A DNA stretch of 64,000 bases from a candidate division WOR-3 bacterium (GTDB lineage: Bacteria > Hydrothermota > Tepidihabitantia > Tepidihabitantales > Tepidihabitantaceae). Below the pieces are notes generated by a model. That model was not told the origin of the DNA and made no database searches. It was given only the letters and a program-made list of their open reading frames with translations. A program made the translations under genes and the position numbers. Location: positions 62,001 to 126,000 of the forward strand of contig JBDRTY010000003.1 of assembly GCA_039801085.1 (NCBI GenBank), written 5' to 3'. Of this stretch, positions 36,964-45,168 are shown in pieces. How positions within the stretch are numbered: position 1 is the first letter of the stretch; each line of letters begins with the position of its first letter.

Positions 36964-37854
36964 TCAATCCTCTTTTCCCTCCTCCGGCTCAATATGAACA
37001 ACAATATTGGTTACATCCGGATTGGTGCGCCGGATTTCCTGTTCCACCTGACTGGCAATTTCGTGTCCCTGCTGGACGGAAATTGAAGGATCCACCTGAA
37101 TGTGCACATCCATTTCTATCCTGTTGCCCGCACCGGCATGCCGGGCACGGAAGGCGTGAAAACCCCGGACCCCGGGAATCGCCCGAATCGTATTCTTCAT
37201 CTGCTGCTGAGTATCAGATCCTGGTGCCTGATCGCAGAGCCGGTACCAGGCATCACGAACGATCCTGACCCCGATGAAGATCAGAAATGATGCCAGCAGG
37301 ACCGCAGTCAGGTGGTCAAGAAATGACCAGCGCTCACCCCCGATCAGCGCCCCGGCAATACCTGCAGCGGCAGCAATGGAAGAAAAGGCATCGGAACGGT
37401 GGTGCCAGGCATTGGCGATGATCGCCGGGTTGTTGAATTTCCTGCCGACCGCCCGCGTCCACCAGTAGAGCAGTTCCTTGGTAACAATGGAACTGATCGC
37501 CATATAAAACGGCAACCAGTTACGCACCCCCCCGTGCCGCTGGCTGATAGTGTAAATCGCCTCTCCAGCGATAAACAGGGCGGCACCGCAAAGCAGCACC
37601 CCGACCAGCAGCGCGGTCACCGCCTCATAACGGAAATGACCATAGTGGTGATCCTCATCTGGCGGCATCTTCGCTGCCCGGATACCCCACAGCACCATGA
37701 TATCACTTGCCAGATCCGAAAAACTGTGCAACCCGTCAGCAATAATCGCACTGGAGCGGGCAATAATACCCGCCAGGATCTTGCCACCGCTCAGGAGGAT
37801 GTTCAGCACCATGCCGGCGATCGTGACCCGGCGCTCAATCTGCAGCTGGTCCAT
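36964..37854 (-). CDS. Cation diffusion facilitator (CDF) transporter
   Basis: The 296-residue protein has about six transmembrane segments and the CDF metal site: DGLHSFSDL (HxxxD, residues 43-47), DEDHHYGHFRYE, and AWHHRSDAFSS (HxxxD). A cytoplasmic domain with IPGVRGFHAFRARHAG and EMDVHIQVDP follows. It exports Zn, Mn, Fe or Co in exchange for protons. The ATG at 37854 is chosen over an earlier ATG at 37908 because a TTGCCA-17-TAAAAT promoter lies between them and puts the transcript start at this ATG. Confidence 0.95.
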   Translation of the reverse strand: MDQLQIERRVTIAGMVLNILLSGGKILAGIIARSSAIIADGLHSFSDLASDIMVLWGIRAAKMPPDEDHHYGHFRYEAVTALLVGVLLCGAALFIAGEAIYTISQRHGGVRNWLPFYMAISSIVTKELLYWWTRAVGRKFNNPAIIANAWHHRSDAFSSIAAAAGIAGALIGGERWSFLDHLTAVLLASFLIFIGVRIVRDAWYRLCDQAPGSDTQQQMKNTIRAIPGVRGFHAFRARHAGAGNRIEMDVHIQVDPSISVQQGHEIASQVEQEIRRTNPDVTNIVVHIEPEEGKED

Positions 37855-37859
37855 ACGGT

Positions 37860-37888
37860 ATTTTAACCCGGATATCGGAAACTGGCAA
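37860..37888 (-). promoter_or_regulatory. Leaderless promoter of the CDF transporter gene
   Basis: On the minus strand TTGCCA (37888-37883), 17-nt spacer, TAAAAT (37865-37860), ending 5 nt before the ATG. It decides the start of the CDF gene. Confidence 0.72.
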
Positions 37889-37908
37889 GGATTGACCTTT
37901 TGTGACAA

Positions 37909-37936
37909 TTGCCTTTTGCCGAAGCGGGGTTATTAT
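37909..37936 (+). promoter_or_regulatory. Promoter of the DUF4175-like/TPR operon
   Basis: TTGCCT (37909-37914), 16-nt spacer, TATTAT (37931-37936). The ATG is 9 nt further on, so the leader is only a few bases. It is divergent from the CDF promoter, with about 20 nt between them. Confidence 0.65.
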
Positions 37937-37945
37937 TTATTACTG

Positions 37946-40900
37946 ATGAAATCAGAACCGATTCGACGCATCGCCCGCATCCGCAACCGCACAATTTTCG
38001 TCACCACCGCCGCCCTGCTGGGCGTTGCAACCGGAACAGCAGCCATACTGCTCATCCTGATCAGCGGGCTCTTCCTTTCCGCCTGGCTGCTGATGCTGAT
38101 TTTGTTCCCGGTTCTGTTTCTTGGCTGGCGCTGGCTGCGCCGGGCTGACATCCGGAGTATCGGTTATCAGCTGGAGCAGCACTTCCCGGAATTAAGGAAC
38201 CGGCTGGTTGCCGCAATTGAGCTTGCCCGTTATCAGCCCGGAGCCGAAAACTACTCGCTCGAACTCCGGGATGCAGCGGTTGAACAGATCCGGGTGCAGA
38301 CAGCACATCTCAACCTGGAATCGGTCGTACCCGTTTACCGGTGGAAATGGTCGGCAATCTTTGCCCTCGCGGGCGTGAGCCTGTTTGTTTTCTACATTTT
38401 CACATTCTCTGCCCCGGCACGGTTCGGTCTCATCAATGCCTTCGCGCCGGCTGGAAACCGCATCCGGCTGCAGGTGACTCCGGGGGACACAACCGTAACT
38501 CCTAATACTGCGATAACGATTGGCTGTGCGGTTGAACCTGCCGGTATCTTCCGGACCATCACGCTGGAACTGATGCAGCCGGACGCACCGGTCCAGCGTC
38601 TGCACCTGAAACTGGTCTCGGACCGGTGCACACTGCCGGTTACTGTCAGAAGCAGAATCAATTACCGGTTCCGGCTGCTGGGAAAAACTTGCGGATGGTA
38701 TACAATCCGGACCCCGGAACCGGTAGTGCTGAAAAATGTCATCTTTACCGGTTATCCGCCCGAATATACCGGACTGCCACCGGTCCGGCTCACCGGTCCC
38801 GAACTCACCCTGCTTGCCGGCACCCAAGTGGAACTGACCGGGATTGCAAGTGCCCCGATCCGCCGGGCACGGCTCCTCATTGGTGCTGAAACCCTGCCGG
38901 TGCTAATGAACCCTGCTGAACCACAGCAAATCTGTGCCCGCTTCACCGTCCTCGAGGACGCCGCCGGTATTCTTGAACTTGCCACCATGTCAGAACCATT
39001 TCAACCCGCCCTGCAGTTTCATATCCGGAAACTCAGTGACGAACCACCGCTGGTCAACATCTTTCTCCCGGGGAGAGATATCGACCTGCCGCTGAAGATG
39101 CAGGTGCCGCTGGGCATCAATTCTCTTGACGATTTCGGACTCACTGCCATCTGGCTTCATTACGGCAAGGACACGCTCAACCGGAAACTACTGCTCAAAC
39201 GACCTCAGGGCGCACGTGAGGATACCGTCTTATATCTTTGGGATCTGTCGGGTATCAGTCTGCTGCCCGGTGAGGTCCTGCACTACTATGTCCGGGCGGT
39301 TGACAATGACCTGGTCTCCGGTCCCAAGTCCGGCACCAGCGCCATCTTCACCATCCGCTTTCCGACCATGACCGAAATCTATTCCCAGGCGGTGGAACAG
39401 ACTTCAGCGACGATTAATGAACTTGAACCGCTCCAGACCGAACAGGCAAAACTCGGCGCCGAACTGACGCGCCTGACCGAAGATCTGAAAAGACGCCGGG
39501 AACTCTCCTGGGAGGAAAAGAAACAGCTGGACCGAATCGCCCGGGAACAGAATGCACTCCTGTCAGAAATTGACCGGCTGCAGGAGGAAATCGCCCGCAC
39601 CAGCACCGATCTTTTGGAAGGGATGAGCTGGGACCCGGAAACGCTCGAACGGCTGACCCAGCTGCAGGAACTCCTCTCCCGGCTGATCCCGGAAAATCTG
39701 CAGCAGGCACTGCGCGAACTCAGCCGGAAACTCCAGCAGGAACCCGGCTCTCTGCGCCCGGTGCTCGAGCAGTTGCAGTCCGAACAGCAACGCCTGAAAA
39801 CCGGAATTGAACGGGCCCTTGAACTGCTCAGGCGGATGACGGAGGAAATTAAACTGGAGGCACTGGCGCGTCAGGCAGAAGAGCTTGCCCGCCGGCAGGA
39901 TCAACTCACCCGTAATTTACCGGCTCAGCCCGCGGAATCGCTGGGCCGGAACCAGGAGCAGATCAGTGCCGGCATTGACAGCATGATTAACGGCCTTGAG
40001 GAACTGAGCCGGAATTTCTCCGAGCCGGCGGTTGCCGAATCGCTTCATCGGCTGAATGAACAGCTGGCACAGAAAAATCTTTCTGGGCTTGCCCGCAGTC
40101 TTGCCCGCCAGCTGAATGCCGGCGCGAAAGCGGACGCGGCGAAAAAGAGCGAACAGCTGAACCGGAGTCTGAAGGAACTGGCAGAGGAATTGAACCGGCT
40201 GAGCTCCAGTTTGAAAAAATCAAGGTCCGAGGCGATTACCCGTCAAATTTTCACCTACACCACCGGCCTTCTGACCATCTCCGCGGAGCAGGAACGGCTG
40301 GAACAGGCACTTCAGCACGGCATATCACCGAACGAAATTGCGCCGGCAGAACAGGCACTGCTGGAAGCGGTGAAAATAGCTGCGGAGAGCATCGCCGGTC
40401 TGACGGGCCAAACTCTGAGTGTTCCCCCCACGGTCAGCCAGGAACTGGCACGGGCACTCAACAGCATGCGCACCGCGGGCGAGCAGGCAGCGGGCGGCAC
40501 GAGTTACGGTCTGGCAGCTTCGATGCGGCAGGCACGGCAGAGCCTGAACCGGGCAATCGCCCAGCTGCTTCAGGCAGGAAGCGCCGCCCGGCAGGGTGGA
40601 GGTTTGGCAGGCGGACTGCAGAACCTGCTGGAACAGCTTTCCCGGATGACCGCCGAACAGTTGGCAATCAATGCGGGAATGTCCGGGCTGCCGATACCGA
40701 TCCCGGCAGCCGGACTCTCCCCTCAGCAACAGGAACAGCTGATGCAACTTCTTTCCCGGCAGCAGGCGCTGCGCCAGCAGCTCGAGGATCTGCTCGGGTC
40801 GCTGGGCGGAGAAAAACCCGGGTTGACCGGAATGCTGGAAGGTCTGGTTGAAGAGATGAAGGGAATCGAACGTTCGCTGGCGGAACTGCAGGTGGACCGC

Positions 40901-41167
40901 AGACTGATTGAGCGGCAGCAGGGCATAGTCACCAGACTGCTTGATGTCCAGCGCAGCCTGCGACAGCAGGGATTCAGAGAGGAACGGGAGGCACAACGTG
41001 CTCAGCCTTATCAGCCAGCAGATGCTGCCCGCCTGCCTGAAGACCTGGGTGAACGGAACCGGCGTCTGCGGCAAGAGCTCCTCCGGGCACTGAAGCAGGG
41101 CTTTCCGGCAGAATATGAACCGCTGATCCGCTCCTATTTTGAAATGCTGCTTCAGGAGGCTCCATGA
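37946..41167 (+). CDS. DUF4175-like membrane protein with long coiled coil
   Basis: The start is the ATG 9 nt after a -10 box; the frame is open upstream but crosses the CDF gene. The 1073-residue protein has two N-terminal transmembrane segments (TTAALLGVATGTAAILLILIS and LLMLILFPVLFLGW), a third near residue 135 (IFALAGVSLFVFYIFTF), an Ig-like extracytoplasmic part (VTPGDTTVTPNTAITI) and a very long Gln/Glu/Arg/Leu-rich coiled-coil region to the C-terminus. This is the DUF4175 layout. The function is unknown; it overlaps the TPR gene by ATGA, so the two proteins are probably partners. Confidence 0.75.
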   Translation: MKSEPIRRIARIRNRTIFVTTAALLGVATGTAAILLILISGLFLSAWLLMLILFPVLFLGWRWLRRADIRSIGYQLEQHFPELRNRLVAAIELARYQPGAENYSLELRDAAVEQIRVQTAHLNLESVVPVYRWKWSAIFALAGVSLFVFYIFTFSAPARFGLINAFAPAGNRIRLQVTPGDTTVTPNTAITIGCAVEPAGIFRTITLELMQPDAPVQRLHLKLVSDRCTLPVTVRSRINYRFRLLGKTCGWYTIRTPEPVVLKNVIFTGYPPEYTGLPPVRLTGPELTLLAGTQVELTGIASAPIRRARLLIGAETLPVLMNPAEPQQICARFTVLEDAAGILELATMSEPFQPALQFHIRKLSDEPPLVNIFLPGRDIDLPLKMQVPLGINSLDDFGLTAIWLHYGKDTLNRKLLLKRPQGAREDTVLYLWDLSGISLLPGEVLHYYVRAVDNDLVSGPKSGTSAIFTIRFPTMTEIYSQAVEQTSATINELEPLQTEQAKLGAELTRLTEDLKRRRELSWEEKKQLDRIAREQNALLSEIDRLQEEIARTSTDLLEGMSWDPETLERLTQLQELLSRLIPENLQQALRELSRKLQQEPGSLRPVLEQLQSEQQRLKTGIERALELLRRMTEEIKLEALARQAEELARRQDQLTRNLPAQPAESLGRNQEQISAGIDSMINGLEELSRNFSEPAVAESLHRLNEQLAQKNLSGLARSLARQLNAGAKADAAKKSEQLNRSLKELAEELNRLSSSLKKSRSEAITRQIFTYTTGLLTISAEQERLEQALQHGISPNEIAPAEQALLEAVKIAAESIAGLTGQTLSVPPTVSQELARALNSMRTAGEQAAGGTSYGLAASMRQARQSLNRAIAQLLQAGSAARQGGGLAGGLQNLLEQLSRMTAEQLAINAGMSGLPIPIPAAGLSPQQQEQLMQLLSRQQALRQQLEDLLGSLGGEKPGLTGMLEGLVEEMKGIERSLAELQVDRRLIERQQGIVTRLLDVQRSLRQQGFREEREAQRAQPYQPADAARLPEDLGERNRRLRQELLRALKQGFPAEYEPLIRSYFEMLLQEAP

Positions 41168-42831
41168 GTACAATTGTCCGAATTCTGTTCCTTTTGCCAA
41201 TATCATTAAGTGCGGTTGCTGCCCAGGAGCTTTTTCAAGCCCAGCAGCTGGAACAGGCAGGCCAGATCGAAACTGCCTTTAAGCTTTATCTTCAGGCACT
41301 GGAGAAAAACCCGGAACAGGGACCGGCAATTGCCGGGCTGGTCCGCACCGGCGTCAGCCTGAAGAAATTTGATACCCTGCTGGTTGTGCTCGAAAGACTG
41401 AAACCGGTTGCCCGCAATCAGCCGGATATTGAACTGGGGATTATCGAAGCCCTGTTCGGACTCCGGCGCCGCTCTGAAGCCATCAGCCGGCTCGAACGGC
41501 TTCTGAGTTCGGCGCCCGACCGGGTGATGGCTGCAGCTGATCTCTTAATTCGCGTTCACGAATACGCACTTGCCACCCGCTATCTTGAACCACAGGTAAC
41601 AAACCGGTTCAATCCCCAGCTTACCGACCGGTTGCTCACCCTCTACGAACAAATGGGCAGGTTCAATGCTGCTGCCACTCTGATTGTTCAGCTTGTCAAT
41701 ACCGACACCAGCCTGCAGTCGGACGTTACACGGTATATTCTCCAAAACCTTGATCGACTGCGCATCTGGGGCAGAAAAGCCGGGCGTCAGAATCTGCTGG
41801 CAGAGCTGGACAAAATCCGTAACCCGTTGCTGCGCGTGCGTGCCCGGACACAGCTACTTCTGGGTGCCGACCGAGAAAACGATGCCGCCCGGGAACTGCT
41901 GAACGCACATCAGGCCGGGATTCTAAGCGGAACCGAACTGCATCAGCTGGCCCGCGAATGGGAACAGGCTGGCCAGTATCAGGCGGCACTCATTATCTAC
42001 CAGCAGCTCGGCAGGCTGGCAGATGCCGCCCGTACGCTCCGGTTTCAGGGCAAGACGGAAACTGCGCTCAAACTGCTCCAGTCGGACACGACCCCGGACG
42101 GGCTGTTTGAATATGCCGAACTGCTGCGTCAGGAAAAAAACGACTTCAGGACTGCCGCCGCAGTTTACCGTCGCCTGCTCCGCCTGCGTCCGAATGACCG
42201 GAACGCCCGGCTCGGTCTGGTGGCTGCGTTCATCGGCAGCGGTCAGCTGGACAGCGCCCTTAATTTTCTTGACCAGCTTAATCCGCCTGATGATCAAATC
42301 CTTTTTCTGCGAACTAAAATTCTGCTCTATCAGGAGAAGTTCGATTCACTCGCACCCGCAATCGCAGAGTTCAGCCGGCGGTATGGCGACAGCCCGCTCT
42401 TCAACGATTTGCTGGAACTGAACATTCTGACCCTGAGCAGTTCCCGAAGGGAGCTGGCAGCGATCATGTTCACCCTTGAGACCGGTAACTACCAGGAGGC
42501 ATACCGGCAGGCAGCCCGGCTCCGGTCAGGAGATGAACTTACAGCCCAGCAGGCGCTGATCATCACCAGCAAAATTTTTTCCCGCCAGCACCAGTATCAA
42601 TCCGCAATTGCAGTGCTTGATACGCTGATAAAAACCTTTCCCCGGGGGGAGTTGGCACCGGCGGCACTGTTCCGGCAGCTGGAGATTTGTCAGACCGGAC
42701 TTAATGATACTGACCGGGCGCAGCGTATCGCCGAACAGCTGATTCAGGAATACCCGACTTCACTATACGCCCCGCTTGCCCGCCAGCGGCTCAAACGCGA
42801 ATCATCTACTCCGTCGGGCACACTGCACTGA
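41164..42831 (+). CDS. Exported TPR-repeat protein
   Basis: The 555-residue protein has a signal peptide (IRILFLLPISLSAVAAQ-type) and about ten TPR-like helical pairs through its length (for example LFQAQQLEQAGQIETAFKLYLQALEKNPEQ and a last unit ERIAEQLIQEYPTSLYAPLARQRL resembling BamD-like outer-membrane lipoproteins). It is translationally coupled to the DUF4175-like gene. A scaffolding role with that protein is likely; no catalytic motif is present. Confidence 0.8.
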   Translation: MSTIVRILFLLPISLSAVAAQELFQAQQLEQAGQIETAFKLYLQALEKNPEQGPAIAGLVRTGVSLKKFDTLLVVLERLKPVARNQPDIELGIIEALFGLRRRSEAISRLERLLSSAPDRVMAAADLLIRVHEYALATRYLEPQVTNRFNPQLTDRLLTLYEQMGRFNAAATLIVQLVNTDTSLQSDVTRYILQNLDRLRIWGRKAGRQNLLAELDKIRNPLLRVRARTQLLLGADRENDAARELLNAHQAGILSGTELHQLAREWEQAGQYQAALIIYQQLGRLADAARTLRFQGKTETALKLLQSDTTPDGLFEYAELLRQEKNDFRTAAAVYRRLLRLRPNDRNARLGLVAAFIGSGQLDSALNFLDQLNPPDDQILFLRTKILLYQEKFDSLAPAIAEFSRRYGDSPLFNDLLELNILTLSSSRRELAAIMFTLETGNYQEAYRQAARLRSGDELTAQQALIITSKIFSRQHQYQSAIAVLDTLIKTFPRGELAPAALFRQLEICQTGLNDTDRAQRIAEQLIQEYPTSLYAPLARQRLKRESSTPSGTLH

Positions 42832-42842
42832 AACGCTAACTG

Positions 42843-42870
42843 TTGACGCCGCCTGATGTTATGATATGAT
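42843..42870 (+). promoter_or_regulatory. Leaderless promoter of the pseudokinase operon
   Basis: TTGACG (42843-42848), 16-nt spacer, TATGAT (42865-42870), then 6 nt to the ATG at 42877. The transcript start falls on or next to the A of the ATG. Confidence 0.8.
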
Positions 42871-42876
42871 TGAACC

Positions 42877-44145
42877 ATGGCGCGAGCGCTGACACTGGCG
42901 GATCTGCTTGCCCAGCGTCGGGTTCTGCCGCCCGGAGAACTGATTCCGCTGTTCAGTTCGGTACTGGAGGATCTGGAGAAGGCGCACAGCCAGGGGCATC
43001 TCCATGGAGATATCAAACCGAAAAAAATCGTCCAGGTGGAGGAACGCGTATGGCGGCTGATTGACTACGGGGTATCAAAAATTGGCACCGCCCGCTACAT
43101 TTCCCCGGAAAAGGCACAGAAACAGCCGATTGATGCCCGTGCTGATCTCTATTCTCTCGGCGTCGTGCTTTATGAGGCTGCTACCGGCAGGCCGCCGTTT
43201 GACGCCGAACTGGGCGCAGAACTGATTCAGGCTCATATCAGTCAGCCTCCCCCCCCACCCAGCACAGTAAAACCGGATCTGCCAGCGGATCTGGAGAAAA
43301 TCATTCTCCGCGCTCTGGAAAAAGACCCTGCGCGCCGGTTCCAGTCAGCCCGTGAATTTCGAAACGCACTCAACGCTTTGACGCCCAGAGAGACTGAACG
43401 TCCGGCACCTCCGCCCCCTGCGTCGGCTCCAGAAACCGCTGGTCCGGTTAAAACCAGATTAGCACCTCAGCGCCCAGCTGCTTCACAGCCCGAGCGCACT
43501 GCACCACCCCGAACGATGGCGCCACCGCGTCCGGCGCCGGCAGCAGCCCAAACACAACCCGTACATCCTGCCCATAAAGAAAAAGGCAGAATCCCTGTGC
43601 TCATCATCTCTCTTCTCCTCGTGATTGCCGCTGGTGCAGCACTTTTCTTTGTTTTAAGTAGCGGCGGAAAGATTTCTGTTCCCGAGGTTATCGGTCAGAC
43701 CGAGTCGGACGCCCGCGAAAACATCGAGTCAGCCGGTTTACGCTTCGCACTGGGACCGGACAAGGATGGACCCCTGCCAATCGGTCTTGTTGCCGAGCAG
43801 AACCCCAAGCCCGGTTCCAGAGTACGAAAGGGCACAGTGGTCCAAATCCGACTGAGTACCGGCATGATTGAAATCCCCTCAGTCACCGGACTGAACCGTG
43901 CTGAAGCTGAGAAACTGTTGCGTGCCACCGGGCTGGATAGTATAATTATCGCAAGTGAGTACAGCGATGAAGTTGAAATCGGCCGGGTTATCGGCGTGGA
44001 ACCGAAATCAGGCGCAAAGGTCCGGGCAAAGACACCTGTCCGCCTCAGAATTGCCGCCGGCAGAGCCACCTGTCCGCAGTGTGGTGCACGCCGCGAGCCC
44101 GGTGCTCAATTCTGCACCCGCTGCGGCTACCGTTTCCCGGAGTAG
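42877..44145 (+). CDS. C-lobe-only Ser/Thr pseudokinase with PASTA domains and zinc ribbon
   Basis: The 422-residue protein begins in the kinase C-lobe: HGDIKPKK (43-50) for HRDLKPxN, LIDYG (61-65) for DFG, SPE (76-78) for APE and DLYSLGVVLYEAATG. The whole N-lobe (glycine loop, catalytic Lys, helix C) is absent and the metal-binding Asn is Lys50, so ATP phosphotransfer is unlikely. After a Pro-rich linker come a transmembrane helix (VLIISLLLVIAAGAALFFVL), two PASTA domains (VPEVIGQTESDA; IPSVTGLNRAEA) and a C-terminal zinc ribbon (CPQC, CTRC). PASTA domains bind muropeptides in PknB-type kinases. The leaderless promoter shows the N-lobe is truly missing. Confidence 0.85.
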   Translation: MARALTLADLLAQRRVLPPGELIPLFSSVLEDLEKAHSQGHLHGDIKPKKIVQVEERVWRLIDYGVSKIGTARYISPEKAQKQPIDARADLYSLGVVLYEAATGRPPFDAELGAELIQAHISQPPPPPSTVKPDLPADLEKIILRALEKDPARRFQSAREFRNALNALTPRETERPAPPPPASAPETAGPVKTRLAPQRPAASQPERTAPPRTMAPPRPAPAAAQTQPVHPAHKEKGRIPVLIISLLLVIAAGAALFFVLSSGGKISVPEVIGQTESDARENIESAGLRFALGPDKDGPLPIGLVAEQNPKPGSRVRKGTVVQIRLSTGMIEIPSVTGLNRAEAEKLLRATGLDSIIIASEYSDEVEIGRVIGVEPKSGAKVRAKTPVRLRIAAGRATCPQCGARREPGAQFCTRCGYRFPE

Positions 44146-44151
44146 GAGATC

Positions 44152-45168
44152 ATGAGAAAAGTTGTGAAAGTACTGCTCTGCATCCTGCTGGTGATTACTG
44201 TCGCGTGGGCTGAGAAAATCTGCCCGAACTGCGGGACCGCCAACCGGGATGATGCCCGTTTCTGTAAAAAATGCGGTGCCCGTCTGCCCGAACCGGAAAG
44301 CCGTCCATCCCTTCCCCGGCTCCGGGTTACTGCTTCGGTTGAAGGCAATTCTGTAATCATCACTTCCGAACCATCTGGTGCCACAGTCCGGATCGACGAT
44401 GTTGAACGAGGAAAAACACCACTCACCATAACTGAACTCGCTCCCGGCAGGCATGAACTGGAAGTACGGCTTGCCGGTTATCAGACTTATTATTCCAGTT
44501 TCAACATTACTGCACGGCTGGCGACGCTCGTGGTTACCTCGGATCCAATCGGTGCCGACATTTACCTCGATGGTGCTTACAAAGGAAAAACTACCGAAAC
44601 CGGCTTGACCATTTCCCGCGTCCCCTTCGGCTCCCACTCCATCTCTGCCCGGCTCACCGGCTATCAGGAAGCAACAAAACTGGTGGAAGTCCGGGAGCCC
44701 GGACCCATCGGCATCCTGATCAAACTTGGCACCAGCCGGGGATTTCTCAGCGTTACCACCCGACCGGCAGGAGCTGATGTCATTGCCAATGGCAGAAAAC
44801 TGGGCACTGCACCGCTTGTAACCGCACTCGCACCGGACCGGTATGCCCTCACTCTTTCCAAACCCGGCTACGAAGACTGGCTCGGGTATGTCAACATCGG
44901 CTATGGCGAAACAACAGCGGTCAATCAGACGCTCTCCCGACTCCCTCAGCGCCAGCTGCCCATACTTTTGACCGGAATTGTGCTTACTGCCGGCGGTGCC
45001 CTATCGGCGCTGATGGGAGAGAAAAGCTACGCCGCATATCAGCAGGCAACAACCACACAGGAGGCGATCCGGCTCCATCAGGAAACCGAACGCTGGGATA
45101 TGCTTCGCAACATCGGGTTTGGTGCCGGTGCCGGCTGTATCGGACTTTACTTTGTAATCCGATGGTAA
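44152..45168 (+). CDS. Exported zinc ribbon-PEGA protein
   Basis: The 338-residue protein has a signal peptide (VLLCILLVITVAWA) followed directly by a zinc ribbon (CPNCGTANRDDARFCKKCG), nearly the same as the C-terminal ribbon of the upstream pseudokinase, then PEGA domains (VIITSEPSGATVRIDDVERGKTP; LVVTSDPIGADIYLDG; LSVTTRPAGADVIANG) and a C-terminal transmembrane stretch. PEGA domains are usually extracytoplasmic binding modules. A zinc ribbon outside the cytoplasm is unusual. GGAG before the ATG; the 3' end overlaps the next gene. Confidence 0.8.
   Translation: MRKVVKVLLCILLVITVAWAEKICPNCGTANRDDARFCKKCGARLPEPESRPSLPRLRVTASVEGNSVIITSEPSGATVRIDDVERGKTPLTITELAPGRHELEVRLAGYQTYYSSFNITARLATLVVTSDPIGADIYLDGAYKGKTTETGLTISRVPFGSHSISARLTGYQEATKLVEVREPGPIGILIKLGTSRGFLSVTTRPAGADVIANGRKLGTAPLVTALAPDRYALTLSKPGYEDWLGYVNIGYGETTAVNQTLSRLPQRQLPILLTGIVLTAGGALSALMGEKSYAAYQQATTTQEAIRLHQETERWDMLRNIGFGAGAGCIGLYFVIRW

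Noticed and set aside
37855-37908. Longer start for the CDF gene at 37908
   Set aside because: A promoter lies between this codon and the ATG at 37854, and the extra residues do not resemble the CDF family.
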